Shown: in pieces, positions 1-12,480 of the stretch
Position numbering within the stretch: the first letter of the stretch is position 1
Layout: the number at the start of each line of letters is the position of its first letter
Assembly (NCBI GenBank): GCA_965153455.1
Contig: OZ234499.1
Location: 13,636,271-13,700,270, forward strand
Direction of reading: 5' to 3'
Source: Sphagnum compactum
Taxonomy: Eukaryota; Bryophyta; Sphagnopsida; Sphagnales
Length of the DNA: 64,000 nt
The notes under the pieces: model-generated
The model's input: the letters and a program-made list of their open reading frames with translations, nothing else
What the model was told of the DNA's origin: nothing
The model's database searches: none
Position numbers and translations under genes: made by a program

Positions 1-40
1 CTCCTGGGGCATTTGCCCTTACTCTAAAAAGAAGCCTCAC

Positions 41-84
41 CATGGCCATCATCATCATGTACCATGGCCATCATCATCATCAAC
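41..84. repeat. 22-bp tandem duplication with ATC runs
   Basis: Two adjacent near-identical copies of a unit reading CCATGGCCATCATCATCAT. It is a short simple repeat in flanking DNA with no sign of coding. Confidence 0.8.
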
Positions 85-288
85 ATAGGGTGGAGTGGGG
101 GCCAAGGGGAAACTTAAAATGAATGGAATAGGTACATAGTACCGACCAATAAGGAATGAAATTATGTGTTTGGTAAAAAAAAATTTATAAAAAATTATTA
201 CATTACATGTGTAGTCTGAGCCTTTGTGTCATAAAAAGGAGAAGAGTGGGGAGAAAAATGCGCACTCTATTGCACACACACATACACA

Positions 289-324
<36 letters not shown>

Positions 325-945
325 TCTTTGTTTGCTCTTGGCAAATAATAACTAATTGGGTGTGTGCTTTCTTTCTTTCTTTCTTTCTTTCTCTTCGTGC
401 GTGCTGTGTGTGTCTCGATTTTCTCTCACTCATTGGCGTTGTCAGTAGTTGTGGCACTGGTTCCGATGAGTGGGTAAGTAGTAAGTACATGGGATACTTA
501 TTACTGTGTGTAACTGTGATCATAACAACCTAATGGAAAGAGACCCTTAGTACCTGGTGACAACGCATTGCGTCTGTTAGACCTCCTCCTCCTCCATAGT
601 TCCGTAAGATACAAGTGCTTTGGTTTTGCACATAATACCCAATCCTGTATTTGTGCAAAATCTGGCCACCCAAACAAGCAGTTCACGTCTCTCTCTCTCT
701 CTCTCTCTCTCCCTGTCTCTATCGTCAGCTGAAGCGTTGTTTGCTGTGTGCATCAGATAAATGAATATGGGGAGCTTGCAATGGATGGTCTCGAGGAAGA
801 CTGGATCCCCTCCTCCTCCTCCTCCTCCTCCTCCTGTTGTTGTTTGGATCACTTGATGCGGAAGTGGGTATTCGTTGTATATAAGTTCCTGATCTTGCTT
901 CCCCCCTAGAATCTTCTTGAAGGTGTGAGGAAAAGTAGCTTGCGG
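85..945 (+). promoter_or_regulatory. 5' flank and leader of the receptor kinase gene, with microsatellites
   Basis: No gene is visible here. The stretch holds a (GA)n tract at 290-321, (CTTT)n at 368-392, (CT)n at 688-712 and (CCT)n at 809-835. Pyrimidine-rich microsatellites are common in plant promoters and 5' leaders, so the last two may lie in the promoter or leader of the kinase gene that starts at 946. The assignment is positional. Confidence 0.5.
876..885 (+). promoter_or_regulatory. candidate TATA box of the receptor kinase gene
   Basis: TGTATATAAG lies about 60 bp upstream of the ATG at 946. It fits a TATA box with a short leader, but no transcript start can be seen from sequence alone. 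Confidence 0.35.
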
Positions 946-3432
946 ATGGATATGTTCAGGGCAGCAGCAGCTGGGCAGCAGTTTGAGACCTGGAGGTTGC
1001 TGCTGCTAGGTTTAGCAGCAGCAGCAATGTTGCTGGCTTTGGGATTGCAGCAGGAATGTGAAGCAGCAGTCCTTCTTTCGTCGGATGCTCGTACTCTGCT
1101 GACATTTCAAGCATCTGCAGATGCAAGCTTCAGGTACCTGAATTGGACCACTACTACTGAGGGTGGGGATGAAGGGGATGATCCATGCAGTAATCATTGG
1201 AATGGGATACAATGTGACAAGGAAGGTCGAGTTATTGCGCTGGTGTTAGAAGGCATGCAACTGATGGGACCCATCCACATGCTTACCAATCTTACCCAGT
1301 TGCGGCTATTGAGCTTGAAAGACAATGAGCTCAATGGCAGCCTGCCAGACATGACCCAGTGGCCTTTCATGAAGCTGCTCTATTTGAATAACAATCAGTT
1401 TTCAGGTCCTATCCCTAGTTCTCTTGGTGGACTCAGCAGATTAGTGCGGCTTGCAGTCTCCAACAACCAGCTATCTGGACCCATTCCATTAAGCCTTGCA
1501 AACCTCACTCATCTGGTGACACTGCGACTGGAAGACAATCAACTGTCAGGAAGTATACCAGCATTGCAACTGATGAACTTGCAAGACTTCAATGTGTCAC
1601 ACAACCAGCTCACAGGCCTCATTCCGGCACCCTTTGACCATTTTGGAGCTTCTGCATTTCTTGGCAACCCGCTGTTGTGTGGAAGCCCGCTGTTTGCAGG
1701 AGTTGCTTGTAATGGCTCACAGCCCATGACTGTGCCTTCGACTCAGAGCTCAGGACCTGGGTCTACTTCTAGAAAACAGAAACCAGCTCTTGGCAAGGGG
1801 GCAATCATTGCAATTGCGGTTGGGGGTGGTGCTGCGGCACTGGTCCTCATGAGTCTTGTGTTTTTCTTGATCTATTACTGGTGCAAATACCCAAGTCACT
1901 CCAATGAAAAGCCAGGAGCAGGAAAGAAATTGGAAGAGACAAACATGACATCCCCATCCCTGTATTCTGGGGTGCAATTGCCTGAATCTGACCGGAGCAA
2001 GCTGGTGTTTTTTGAGCATGGGAGCACAGCTGCCATGTTTGAATTGGATGACTTGCTGCGAGCATCTGCAGAGCTCCTGGGAAAGGGAAGTTTTGGCACT
2101 ACGTACAAAGCAGTGCTTGAAGATGGAACAGTGGTGGCTGTGAAGCGCTTGAAGGAGACAGGCACATCAAGCAAGAAGGAATATGAGCAGAAAATGGAGT
2201 TGATTGGTAAGCTGCGGCATCATAATGTGTTGCCACTGCGAGCCTACTACTATGCCAAGGAGGAAAGACTTCTGGCATACGACTTCCAGCCCAAAGGCAG
2301 CCTCTATGCTCTTCTTCATGGTCTGCTTCCAACCTGAATTTCCTGTTTCTCCTTTGAGCAATCTTCTAGGTGCCAGTGTGAGTCAACATTTTGAGCTCTT
2401 CTTCCTTGAGGCTAGTGTCAAAGTTGTCAAAGTTATGTATCATTCCAGGAATGATATGCGGACTTCCTTAAGATTGCAAATGATATAATTCCTTTGCAAT
2501 GTCACACTACAAGTGGACATGTTCAACATTGAGTATTGTATAGGCAGCACTGTGTGTACCATGCACTTGAATGTCATCTACTTGGAACTGGGTGCCAGGT
2601 AGATTCTGTGGACTTTGTATAATTGTTTGGTGATCCAAACTGAAACAGAAAGTGGATTTTTTGTATTCAGGAAACCGAGGGCCAGGACGAACTCCAGTGG
2701 ACTGGGTAACACGACTAAGAATAGCATTGGGAGTGGCACAGGGCCTGACCTACTTGCATCACCAGTGTGGATCACAGAAAATTCCACATGGCAACATAAA
2801 ATCATCCAATGTCCTCCTAGATGAGAGCCTCAATCCATTGATTGCTGACTTTGGCATTGCCTTGCTATTGACCTCTAATGCTCCACCTTCTCGGGTTGCT
2901 GGTTACTGTGCCCCTGAACTCATTGACAACAAGCGCATCTCACAGTGTGCCGATGTCTACAGTTTTGGCGTGGTGGGTTTTTTATGCGTGAATTTTTCTC
3001 AAATTGATATGTGCTTGAATGGATTACTCTTTATTTGGATCCCAGTAATCTTTACTGATATGGTGCTCATGTGCCCCGTGTTATTTGCAGCTGTTGCTGG
3101 AGCTCTTGACAGGAAAGGCACCAGCCTCTGCTAACCGTCAGGAAGAAGGCATTGACCTGCCGAGGTGGGTCAAGTCAGTAGTGCGTGAAGAGTGGACTTC
3201 TGAGGTTTTCGACATTGAGCTAATGCAATACAAAAACATTGAGGAGGACATGGTGTCAATGCTGCAAACTGCAATGCTTTGTATCGAGCCACTTCCAGAA
3301 AGACGCCCCCAGATGGATCAGGTGGTAGCCCTACTTGAAAAGTTGTGCACTGTTGAGCAATCGCCTGCTCATGATCACTCCTGCTCGATATCTCCATCTC
3401 CCTCAGAAGAAACAGGTGCTGCATCTGGCTAA
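946..3432 (+). CDS. LRR receptor-like kinase, LRR-III (probable inactive kinase) type
   Basis: Three exons: 946-2320, 2671-2972 and 3091-3432, joined by GT-AG introns, giving about 672 aa. The ATG at 946 is the first in frame. A hydrophobic signal peptide (about residues 10-40) is followed by an LRR N-terminal cap, about five leucine-rich repeats, a membrane segment near residues 285-313 and a kinase domain from about residue 370. The glycine loop [11 protein letters not shown] and the VAVK lysine are present. The catalytic loop reads HGNIKSSN, so the HRD aspartate is replaced, while DFG is kept. This HGN form is typical of plant LRR-III kinases such as RLK902/RKL1 and the 'probable inactive receptor kinase' group, which act at the plasma membrane, often as signalling scaffolds. 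The ligand cannot be inferred. The kinase domain spans all three exons. Confidence 0.93.
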
Positions 3433-5738
3433 TGGGTGGGGTTGCACTCTATGACAATCATTTATCTGAAAAATTCGCCTATATCCATTTGAGTGCAAGA
3501 GTAGCCTGATGCTTCACTTTTGGAGATTGCTGGATCATTACGGATGTAGAGGGTTTCCACAAAAAATTCCTCAGGTCTAGCGAGAAAATTCCTCAGGTCA
3601 TATGGATTGTAACTAGTATTTGGACCTAGCCAACCTCTAAACTCTACCCAATTACCAAAAAGTTTGCCTGGAGGTGGTCGTACCACATTAGCAATGGTGT
3701 GGAGGGGCCACCTCTGAGTGTAAAAAATGTTCACCTCATTGCTGTAATCATTCAGGTTTTCAGACTTTAATCTCAAGATTGACCCTTTTGTCAACTGCAG
3801 TTGGAAAATTGCATTTCCTAGCACCAGTTGTTACCATTCTACTGAAGTTATACATGCCATGTACCAGGGATTGTTTTTTCAAAATTTGTGATGTACCCAT
3901 CCACAAGAGGAAAGAGCAGGTCAGAGGACAGAAAACATTTTCATTTAGAATCCTGCTATTTTTTGGCAACCTCCAAGAACCCAGTGTCTAAATATGGCAA
4001 CATCCAATTTTTTCTCCTCAGAATGTGGGGAACCAAAAACCATCCAAAAGGAATCTTATGAGAGTCAAAAACAAATATTGGGACAATTTCCAAAAATGTT
4101 CTGTAGATGCAAAATTTCATACAAAAGAATTTAACTGCCACATGCCATTAGATTTGTGGCACAAAAGATAGTTGATTGTTTTTTATCATACTTGAAAATT
4201 GAAATGGAAAATTTGAAACTTTGGTGAAACGATTCATAATTTTATGTATCCTGGTCCAAAGGTTTTTATAGCTAAAGAAGGGTAACATGTACTTGTTATA
4301 AAGGGCTTTTTCTTTTTGCATCTCTCTCACCAAATTGCAAGCTTCACAAACTTCATTTTCATGGTAGAGATTTACATTCACTCCACAGCGAAATGGACTT
4401 GACTCACAGTATCACCAGCCTCATTTGAGGTTCTCATGGGCCAAGGGAAAACAGGCCTGAAAGCAGAAAGCAACACTTGATTGAGGTATGCTCAACAAAA
4501 ACAAAAAATTAGAAACTGTTTAGATTTGTGTTGAAGAAGCTATTCCCCTTTTGATTGTCTATCAGCAACTTGGGCTGCTGCAACTCCTAATAAACTCCAC
4601 ATCCATGCAAAGACGGCAAGACAGGGTGAAAGTTTCTTCCAAATACTCAAAAAGTTGCACAAATTACATTCCCTACTGACGAATAATGAAACAGAGCTTC
4701 CTTCAACCATGCAATGCAGCATAACACCTGCAGTTCAAGTCCTTTGTCACATATTCTCAGATTCTTGCTTCTTGACTATTCGCCATAGAATAGGAAACTA
4801 GGGTTTATGAGCTTACCAGGGTACATGCACTTTCCACAGTTTAACAGTTGGAGGAAGGCTACATGTTCTGCCAGCTTCTGGTTCTTGGGTGTGGTTAAAA
4901 TTCTCCACAGCCACTGCTAGGCAAATACTTGAAGACCTTGAAGATAGTCATAATGGCATCTTACCAACTGCTAGAAATTACTCAACAATTGCTCAGCTCT
5001 ATCACACCAACTGCTGCTGTGTTCTCAGGTGGCTTCCAAATCACTTATGGCATTGTCCCACATAAGCCAGAACCTAGTCTGCACAGGTCCTGCTTGATAG
5101 TGTCACTCCAACACTCAAAGCAGATTGTTGAAGTAGAGTAAGAGAAAGGCAGTGAATTAAAAATAGCGGAAGATAAAACATGCACTCTTCAGCCAAGAGA
5201 CAGTAAAAGGAATGATCATCACATGCAGATTGGATGTCACAAGGGCAATTCTTCCTTCAACCTTCAAACCATAAAGTTGTGGATGTTCCCCCACACTGAT
5301 TTCTATCCATGGCTAGAGAAAAAGTTATGCTAACTGCCAACAAAACATAGTGGCTGCTGTCTCATGGCTGCTGTCTCACAAGATTTACAGGTGCTCTATG
5401 TGATTATAGACCAAGCTGCAAACAGAATGGTGCATCAAAGGAGCTCAGTGGGCACTGTCTTCTGACAAAAATTGAAGAAGTTATCAGGATGAGTCTTTAT
5501 TCAGAGCTTGACTATGAGTCATTTCCTTGATTTTAAAGACACATGACTGTATAGGATGTTACTATGCAAAATTGTTGCATATAATAGCCCGCCCCTTTAG
5601 GTCACCCCTTTATGCTTTGCCATGGAGGTGCTCCCTCTCAATTGCCATTCAACAAAAAAGCCAATGAGAAAATGAGAGAGAGACAGAGAGACAGAGAGAG
5701 ATGAGTGTCTTTGTTGGTCCAAGAATCTGCCTTGCCTC
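3433..5738. other. intergenic region without a supported gene
   Basis: This includes the 3' flanks of the receptor kinase (+) and of the RanBPM-like gene (-), which converge. Short open frames on both strands match no family I recognise and have no codon-like pattern. A small tandem duplication of GTGGCTGCTGTCTCA-like sequence sits near 5350-5378. Confidence 0.6.
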
Positions 5739-7082
5739 CTACCAACCACCTTCCTTACCTCCCTGCAATATCCGGTGCAGACTGAACACTTCTCCTTGCC
5801 CACCATTTAGAACACGTTTCTCTGCAAGGCAGGCAGTCAGCTGTTGTAGTAGCTTTTCCAGCCCAGATTGTGGAGATTTTCCAGATGCCGGGAGAGAGGG
5901 ATTGGTGCTCAGCACAAATGCATTAACAGCATCTGCTACCAGCTCGGAGTAGCCAAAGTGAAGAAGATAGGCCATAGGTGTTTCATGTGGCCGCTCATAG
6001 GCAAGCAAGGCTAAACAGTCCTGCAAATGCAAATCCTGATCCGGGGAGCTTCCAAAAAAGGGTGCAAGCTCTGTCCTTGCATATGTCACAGCCGCCTCCA
6101 GCATACCCAACTTGACCAATTCAATGAACTTTTGGCAATGCAGAAGGAAGATTATGTTGGAACGGTGCTCTTGCTGCTGCTGCAATTGCTGAGGATACCA
6201 TTCCCGCAATTTGGCAAATACACCATCAACGTTACCATCCCGGACCAGCCGCCGCAACATCTTGCGCTGATCCAGTGCAAACATATCATTATCCAGAGTG
6301 CCATTTCCATATTCATGTGGGGTGAAAAGCATGGGAGGGAAGGAGCCCCCATTGGCTGCATCGAAGGCAGCAAGAGTGTCATGGTACCCAAAGTGAAGTA
6401 AGTAACTGCGCACAATGCTATGGTTTACACTGGGAGATAGAGGCACATTCTCCACCTCCTTCCGTCGTCGCTCCCTCTCCTTCTTCAGCTGGGCCTCCAC
6501 ATCATACGCGAATGGCCGCTGCCCGAAATTCACTTCGACTTTCTCATTAGGGCTATGGAGGCCAATGGTGGGATACAAGGGGGTTTTCACATCATTGAAG
6601 GTGGCACCCACCAGCTTCCCATTCTTGGTGAAGAAGATCTCCTGCGCACCATAATTGATGCCGGCGCCCACAGTATCCCCAGTGCTGAAGGTGGGCCAAA
6701 AGCTATCCGCCTTACCTTGGCCATGGTAAAGCTTACCGTCATCGCCATGATAGCCATAGGTGTTGAGCTCCCAGCCAGGCTGCCGGCTGTTCCTGAAATG
6801 CTCATCCGTGAAGCCGATGGTAGTACAACCCTTGAACCCTCGGTCTTTAACAGTCATCTCAAAGTAATAAAGCAGACGACGGCACGGCGCCGGCCGGTTC
6901 CCTTGGATGGCACCTACGTCGTTGCCATGAAGCCCTTCCCCTGTATACTTGGCACACAGCTTGTCGGTGCTGATCACTAGAAAGTGACCACAGGTACTGG
7001 TGTTGAGATGGGTGGGTGCTTCCTCCTCTTCCTCCTCTTCCTCCATCTCACCATCCCCTCCTCCCCCTACTCGTCGCTGCAT
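5739..7082 (-). CDS. RanBPM-like SPRY/LisH/CTLH/CRA protein (GID/CTLH complex type)
   Basis: One uninterrupted exon of about 447 aa. The start chosen is the ATG at 7082. The frame stays open upstream through a glycine-rich stretch but contains no earlier ATG. After an acidic run (EMEEEEEEEE) comes a SPRY domain (about residues 35-200, with GWELNTYGYHGDDGK and FFTKNG motifs), then LisH (SIVRSYLLHFGYHDTLAAF), CTLH (a helical stretch containing RRLVRDGNVDGVFAKLREW) and a C-terminal CRA domain (LLAYERPHETPMAYLLHFGY). This domain order defines RanBPM/RanBP9 homologues. In plants and animals these are scaffold subunits of the GID/CTLH E3 ubiquitin ligase, found in nucleus and cytoplasm. A glutamine run lies between CTLH segments. 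The leader above 7082 is CT-rich, as is common in plant 5' UTRs. Confidence 0.93.
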   Translation of the reverse strand: MQRRVGGGGDGEMEEEEEEEEAPTHLNTSTCGHFLVISTDKLCAKYTGEGLHGNDVGAIQGNRPAPCRRLLYYFEMTVKDRGFKGCTTIGFTDEHFRNSRQPGWELNTYGYHGDDGKLYHGQGKADSFWPTFSTGDTVGAGINYGAQEIFFTKNGKLVGATFNDVKTPLYPTIGLHSPNEKVEVNFGQRPFAYDVEAQLKKERERRRKEVENVPLSPSVNHSIVRSYLLHFGYHDTLAAFDAANGGSFPPMLFTPHEYGNGTLDNDMFALDQRKMLRRLVRDGNVDGVFAKLREWYPQQLQQQQEHRSNIIFLLHCQKFIELVKLGMLEAAVTYARTELAPFFGSSPDQDLHLQDCLALLAYERPHETPMAYLLHFGYSELVADAVNAFVLSTNPSLPASGKSPQSGLEKLLQQLTACLAEKRVLNGGQGEVFSLHRILQGGKEGGW

Positions 7083-8765
7083 AGACGACGTCGGCGTCCT
7101 CTTCCTCTGTACCCCTCCTCGCCCTAACCACCCACCACCACCACCGCCAACAACCACAGTCCTACCCTCTCCCCCACCTCCTCCGCTTTCTATTTTCAAG
7201 GAAGCCAGTTTTGCTCACTTTCTCTGCCACCCCACTACTCTCCCTTCCTCTCTCCCTCCCTCCCTCTCTCTCTCACTCACATCATCAACCAAATCGCACT
7301 ACCCACAAAACCAAATTCTCACTTGCAAATCCCAATATTCTCCCACTACGGAGTTTCTTCTCCAAGAACGAAAGATTATTTGAAACGTTGGAAAATTGTA
7401 CATGACAGTGGATGGTTACTAAGATACCATACCATACCATACCATGCATTTACACATCCAAAGCAGATGAGAGAAGACGTGTTGCCATTCCAGAAGACCA
7501 AAACTCTCTTTCTTTCTCTCTGTCTTGGACTAACTCAACTAGTGCAGCCACAGCCAAGCTGCCCAACCTACAAGTCCCCTCCATACCTCACCTAATTCTA
7601 GGTCTGGGAACAAAGCTCAAAGTACAATCCCCATCTACCACGTTTGTTTGTTGGTTTGTCTTTTCTAAGGGAGGGAAAAGGAGGGCTTGTCTTATGCCAC
7701 TCTCCTCTTATTGGATTGCATGAAAATTTGGACATTTCTGAAACCCATAATTTTTCAGGTCCACCTTCCTTGTGTGTGAAGCAAGGTAGGTTATAGGTTG
7801 GCACGTCGTCCACCGACCCACACACCAACCTACTCACTTACCAAAGGGACGGGAGCCCTTGCCATCATTCATTTCTTTGCACACTTGCAACTCACCATCT
7901 CATGCTTCCTTCCCTCCTCAACATTGATCGCTTGTGCTCTCTCTCTTGTTGAAATCATTGATCATTTTGTTGAGCTAATCAGTTACATTTTGGATTATGT
8001 CGTGCTAATGCTTGAACGTTGGTGATTAACATTTGTGAAACCTTTAAACTTATGAAGATTGTTGTAAATTTACAACAATGTTGTACTCTTGTTGCCGTTT
8101 GCACTTTGATGAGTCCAAAAAGCTTCAAAAAGGGGGTATTTGAAGAATAATGATGATCGTGAATCTTAAAGGGAGCCAAGAAAATGAAGGGATGCAATAA
8201 TAAACTAATATTATTTACTAGAAAGGTTAAGGAGGGTGTGAGTGTTTTTCTTTTCAAGTCTTGCATTTCACATTTGTCTTTTGTGCATCATGTTTTGTTG
8301 AGTGCCCATTGACTTTTACAAATCAACTTTGTAATTTGTAGTTGTGTGTGCATGTCTTGCAAATTGCATTACAACATCTCTCAACTAAGATTCATGTATT
8401 ACTTTTGGTTTTCAATTTTTGTCTCTTGAGTTTTGGTTGATGTTTCTATGATTCATTTTTTGCTCTATGAATTTTAAACATGATCTTTTCTTAAACCTCG
8501 TAAAACCCTTCTTAGAACTTCAAGTTTCATTATTTGTTTAGTAAATAAACTAAGGCTAACAATGTTATTGGAAATGTTGCTAAAAGCATCAACTAAGGTT
8601 CTAGGAGGAACAAAGGGAAGTTCAAATGAATTAAGGAGGTCCATCCTAGATTGATTTAAATTTTAAAGTCCAACCTAGAAGGATCCTAAAAGAAATCAAG
8701 CTTGAACATACAAAAAGAAAAAGGCCTTAATATGAGTTGAATTAAAAGTTTCAAGATGCATACGT
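7083..8765. other. 5' flank of the RanBPM-like gene and intergenic DNA
   Basis: The CT-rich part nearest the gene (to about 7290) is probably promoter and leader on the minus strand. A five-copy ACCAT pentanucleotide repeat lies at 7422-7446. Base composition turns AT-rich after about 7950. No gene is visible. Confidence 0.55.
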
Positions 8766-9760
8766 TACAAAATTGCTATGGGCAAAGAATGTCTTTCATG
8801 AAGATAGACTTATCACCCACATTTGGTGCAAGATTTGTGCAAAGGTTATTGGTAAAAAAAAAGCTATTTTCTCTTAAGTTTCACTTTCTTTACAAACACA
8901 TTGATAAGAAAAATAATAATTTCCCCCATGTGCAATGTTTTAAAAAGTATATCTTATTTGGTTAAAGATTGTCAACACGTTGGGAATGAATTGTTATATG
9001 TTTAACAAAAGTGGGAAAATTGTGTTGAATATGGTGATACAAGGTGTGGCACATGAGGGTTTGAAAAAAATGGTTCAATTTGTCATAATTGTTAACTTAT
9101 TTTGAAAAAGAAAGCTCATGATTGAATATGAGAGCATGACCTAGGCTTGCTAAAGTTCCTTTAAATCAAGAATTTTCCATAAAAACATTAATGTGATAAT
9201 ATTAGTTGGTCCATGGCTAAATAATGCACAACATTGTCAAAATAACAAATTACATCTTCATATCTTATAATGAAATTACAAATGTTGATAATCAAAGTTG
9301 ATTGTCCTTGCACATGTATATCATCCAAGAATGATCTCAAATTCCAATTCCAATATCCCCTGAATGGATGATTAAAAGGTCTGATGTTAAAAATTTGATT
9401 AAAGTGATAAGTCATGAACTTTGTTCATTGTTGGTGGTCTAATAGGTAAATCAATGTCCTTTGTTATAATTTGTTTTGGATTTGGTAATGTGAGTGTTAT
9501 TAGGATGGGGATTATGTGACAAATTTAGTTGGATCATTTTTTTCACATGCAATGTATCCATTTTATGGCTTATCAAACTAATTTTGATCCGCAAGTTTTG
9601 ACTAAACTGAACATGATTTATAGGTTATAAAACTTGTTCCAAATTATGCATGCATATTTAATAAAATCTTTAAGAGGCATTTAGAATTTAGCAAGCTTGT
9701 TGAAATCATGGAAATTCAAAATAATAAGTTGTTAAAACATGTTAAAAGTTGCATTTAAAG
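8766..9760 (+). pseudogene. decayed hAT-like transposase gene with zinc-finger remnant
   Basis: Translating the plus strand across frames gives a run of collinear peptide fragments broken by stops and frameshifts. First comes a zinc-finger-like piece with WCKICAKVIGKKK and then FHFLYKHIDKK (C-x2-C ... H, about 8766-8935, one frameshift in an A run). Next is IQGVAHEGLKKMVQF (about 9035-9085), then NEITNVDNQS and SLHMYIIQE (about 9265-9325), HFMAYQTNF (about 9560) and FKRHLEFSKLVEIMEIQNN (about 9670-9730). Order and spacing match a repetitive plant protein family of BED/hAT-type transposase origin as I remember it. The copy cannot code: nearly every fragment ends in a stop or shift. Surrounding DNA is AT-rich desert. 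The ends of the element were not found. Confidence 0.55.
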
Positions 9761-10504
9761 TATTAGAAGCCAATTGAAGACAACAACCCAATCTTTTTAA
9801 AAAATCATTAAAGAATTATTAAATCATGATTTTAAAAAATATTTTATTTTTATGACATCGAAAGTTGTTACATTATATTATTATGTAAAAATGCACTTAA
9901 TTTTTTTCCCATAATCATATCATTTTTAAAAATTCAAGTTTTTTCAAAAGTCCTTTAAGTAATGAAAAATGTTGAGTTATATTTTTAAAAATGATTTTGG
10001 ATATTTTATATTAATTAGATTGATTAAAAATTTATCGAAAATGTTCCTAATTACATTAAGATCATTGTTTAACAAGTCATCTAAAAACTTCATTATCAAT
10101 TGACAATTAATCACTTATGACAATGAAACACTAGTAGAATTTAGCCAAAATGTAATCACTTCATAATGTGACTTGCAGTTGTTTGTGATTAAATTTGAGA
10201 GTATTTACAAGTATAAGATCAAATTTCAATTATTTTGGTCATTCTTACAACTATAAACAACTATTGAAAACTTCATCCTTTCTATTGGATGATTTTAAAG
10301 TTTGTTCTCATTCATTAATATATTGATATGTCCCATTAGTCAAAATAATCACCAAATTAATCATTTCCTAAAGGTATTTTACGGTGATGTAGCAATGTAT
10401 TTTTATGTATGTATTAAAATTATATTTATAATATGTTACATGTATCATAAATATATATTTGTGTGTATATTGATTATGCGTATGTATGTATTTGTTCATA
10501 TAAT

Positions 10505-11400
10505 GAATCTAAAAATTAATATTTGAACTCTGAAATTTATTATTCAAATCTGAAAATTGATTTCAGTTTTGAAATGTATATTTAAATTTTTAAAAATTGA
10601 TATTTAAATTTTAAAAATAGTTATGTGGATTTGAATTTTTTATTTGCATTTTGAGCTTTTTTTGCTTAATTAAAAATCATTATTTGACTCTAAAAATTGT
10701 TATTCCAATTTTGAAACATTTATTTGAATCTAAAAATCAATATGTGAATTTGAAGTTTTAAATGTGAGTTTTTAAAATTGTTAGTTTTATTCAAACATAT
10801 ATGTTTGAGTCTAAAACTATAATTTGAATTACGAAAATATATTTAAACATTAAAATCAATGTTTCAATTTTGAAAATTGTTATTGGAATTCATTTTTTAG
10901 TTATTAAATTTCAAAAACTTTGAGTCTGGAAATTGTTATTTTAATTTTTAAATTTTCTTTATTGGAATTGTTTAATTATTTGAATTTGAAAAAAAACTTT
11001 TTAAATTTGAAAATTCATATTTGAATTCTGAAAATTTTAATTTAATTTTAAAAATAATTGATCCTAAAAATGATATTTCAATTCTGAGTTTAAAAAGGTT
11101 AAATTTAAAATTTTATTCGATTGGAAACTTGAAATTGCAATTCCGAATTATTATTTGGATTTTAAAAATTATTATTTCAATTCATAAAATTATTAATTGA
11201 GTCTAAAAATGGACATTTCAATTTTGAGTATAGTTATTTGAATATGAAAATTGACATTTCAATTCTGAAATTTTTTATTTAAATTCAAGAGACTTATTTG
11301 ATTTAAAATTGATATTTGAATTCTGAATTATTTTTTTGGAATCTAAATTAATATTTGAATTCAGAAAGTTATTGATTGAGTTTTTAAGGTTTTTTTCTAC
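10505..11400. repeat. degenerate AT-rich satellite-like array
   Basis: The motif TATTTGAATTCTGAAAATTG and close variants recur about every 25-30 bases for about 0.9 kb, in drifting form (TTTGAATCTAAAAATTG, TTTCAATTTTGAAAATTG and others). The pattern suggests an old tandem array eroded by point mutation. No coding potential. Confidence 0.6.
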
Positions 11401-12317
11401 TAGTGTTCTCCATAATGAATCACTTCTATAAATAATTATAAAGGATTATATTATTAATAATAAGTTACACTAAATGGTTATTTTTAAAACATAGACTTTT
11501 ACATTTTATATTTTATATTCTTATAGTAAAAGAAATGAATTACTGTAATTTATGTTACATTACTTGAAAATCATTGTAATTATTTCAGGTAGGAATTCAT
11601 TATACTATGTGCTAATTAATTTTTAAATTGAATATAATTATTTGTAAGCTATAATTTATAACTTTAAATCTGAATGAAAATTTTGAAAAAATTATAATGT
11701 AGTTAAAATAATTATTGTAATCATTGTAATATCAGGAATTATTAAAAAGTAATTTAAGTTTTTATTTTAAAATTATGTAATTACTTATATGATACATGTT
11801 TTTAAAAAATAAATGTAATTATATAGTAATTATTGTAATTAGTTTAATGTTAAGTTTTTTTTTCAAAAATCGTGTAAGAATTTATTTTTAAATAATAATT
11901 GTTAGTTCATTATTTATAATTTGAAAAAATATTTTAAGTATTTAGTTTTTTAATTAAAATAAATAGAATATTTTTATATTAATTATATTATCTATAAGTT
12001 ATGTATTGACAACTTGTGATTACTTAGATAGTAAGTTAGTTAAATATTAAAAAATTATTATTTATTTAAGTAGTTGATAATGAATACTTAATATTTGTAC
12101 TGTATAGTTTATATTTTCAATATATGTTAAGTTTAATCATTATTAATTAAATAATTATCTAGTGAGCCATGTACTTGAATTGTTTATAAATCTAAAAACT
12201 AAGAACAAAAGGCAGTACGAAAATTTTGGAGTTAGTTTGTGAAGAAATTACAATATCAAAACTTATCCCATATTGTTTGCTCTCCAGCCCTATTTTGGAC
12301 ATTATATTAAAAAAAAG

Positions 12318-12480
12318 GTGTGATCATTCAATTTCACATTAAGAAATTTGTGCACATGGGATGAACCAATCAAAAGGCTTAACCCAAAACAAAAATGGTT
12401 GTTATGCACAATTTTAAACTACCTACCTCCCCAATTTAGTTTATCATCTAGGTAAGTAGGTACCTAGTTTGATCTATTCA
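12318..12480 (+). repeat. dispersed repeat R1, copy a
   Basis: This block contains ATTTCACATTAAGAAATTTG, then TGCACATGGGATGA, a TTATGCACA block and an ACCTACC/AGGTAGGT-rich tail. The same order of blocks is found inverted at 25685-25835, so both are copies of one mobile or duplicated sequence. No protein is encoded. Confidence 0.7.

Noticed and set aside
3462-3824. 120-codon minus-strand frame after the receptor kinase stop
   Set aside because: Overlaps the likely 3' UTR of the kinase gene, with no known motif.
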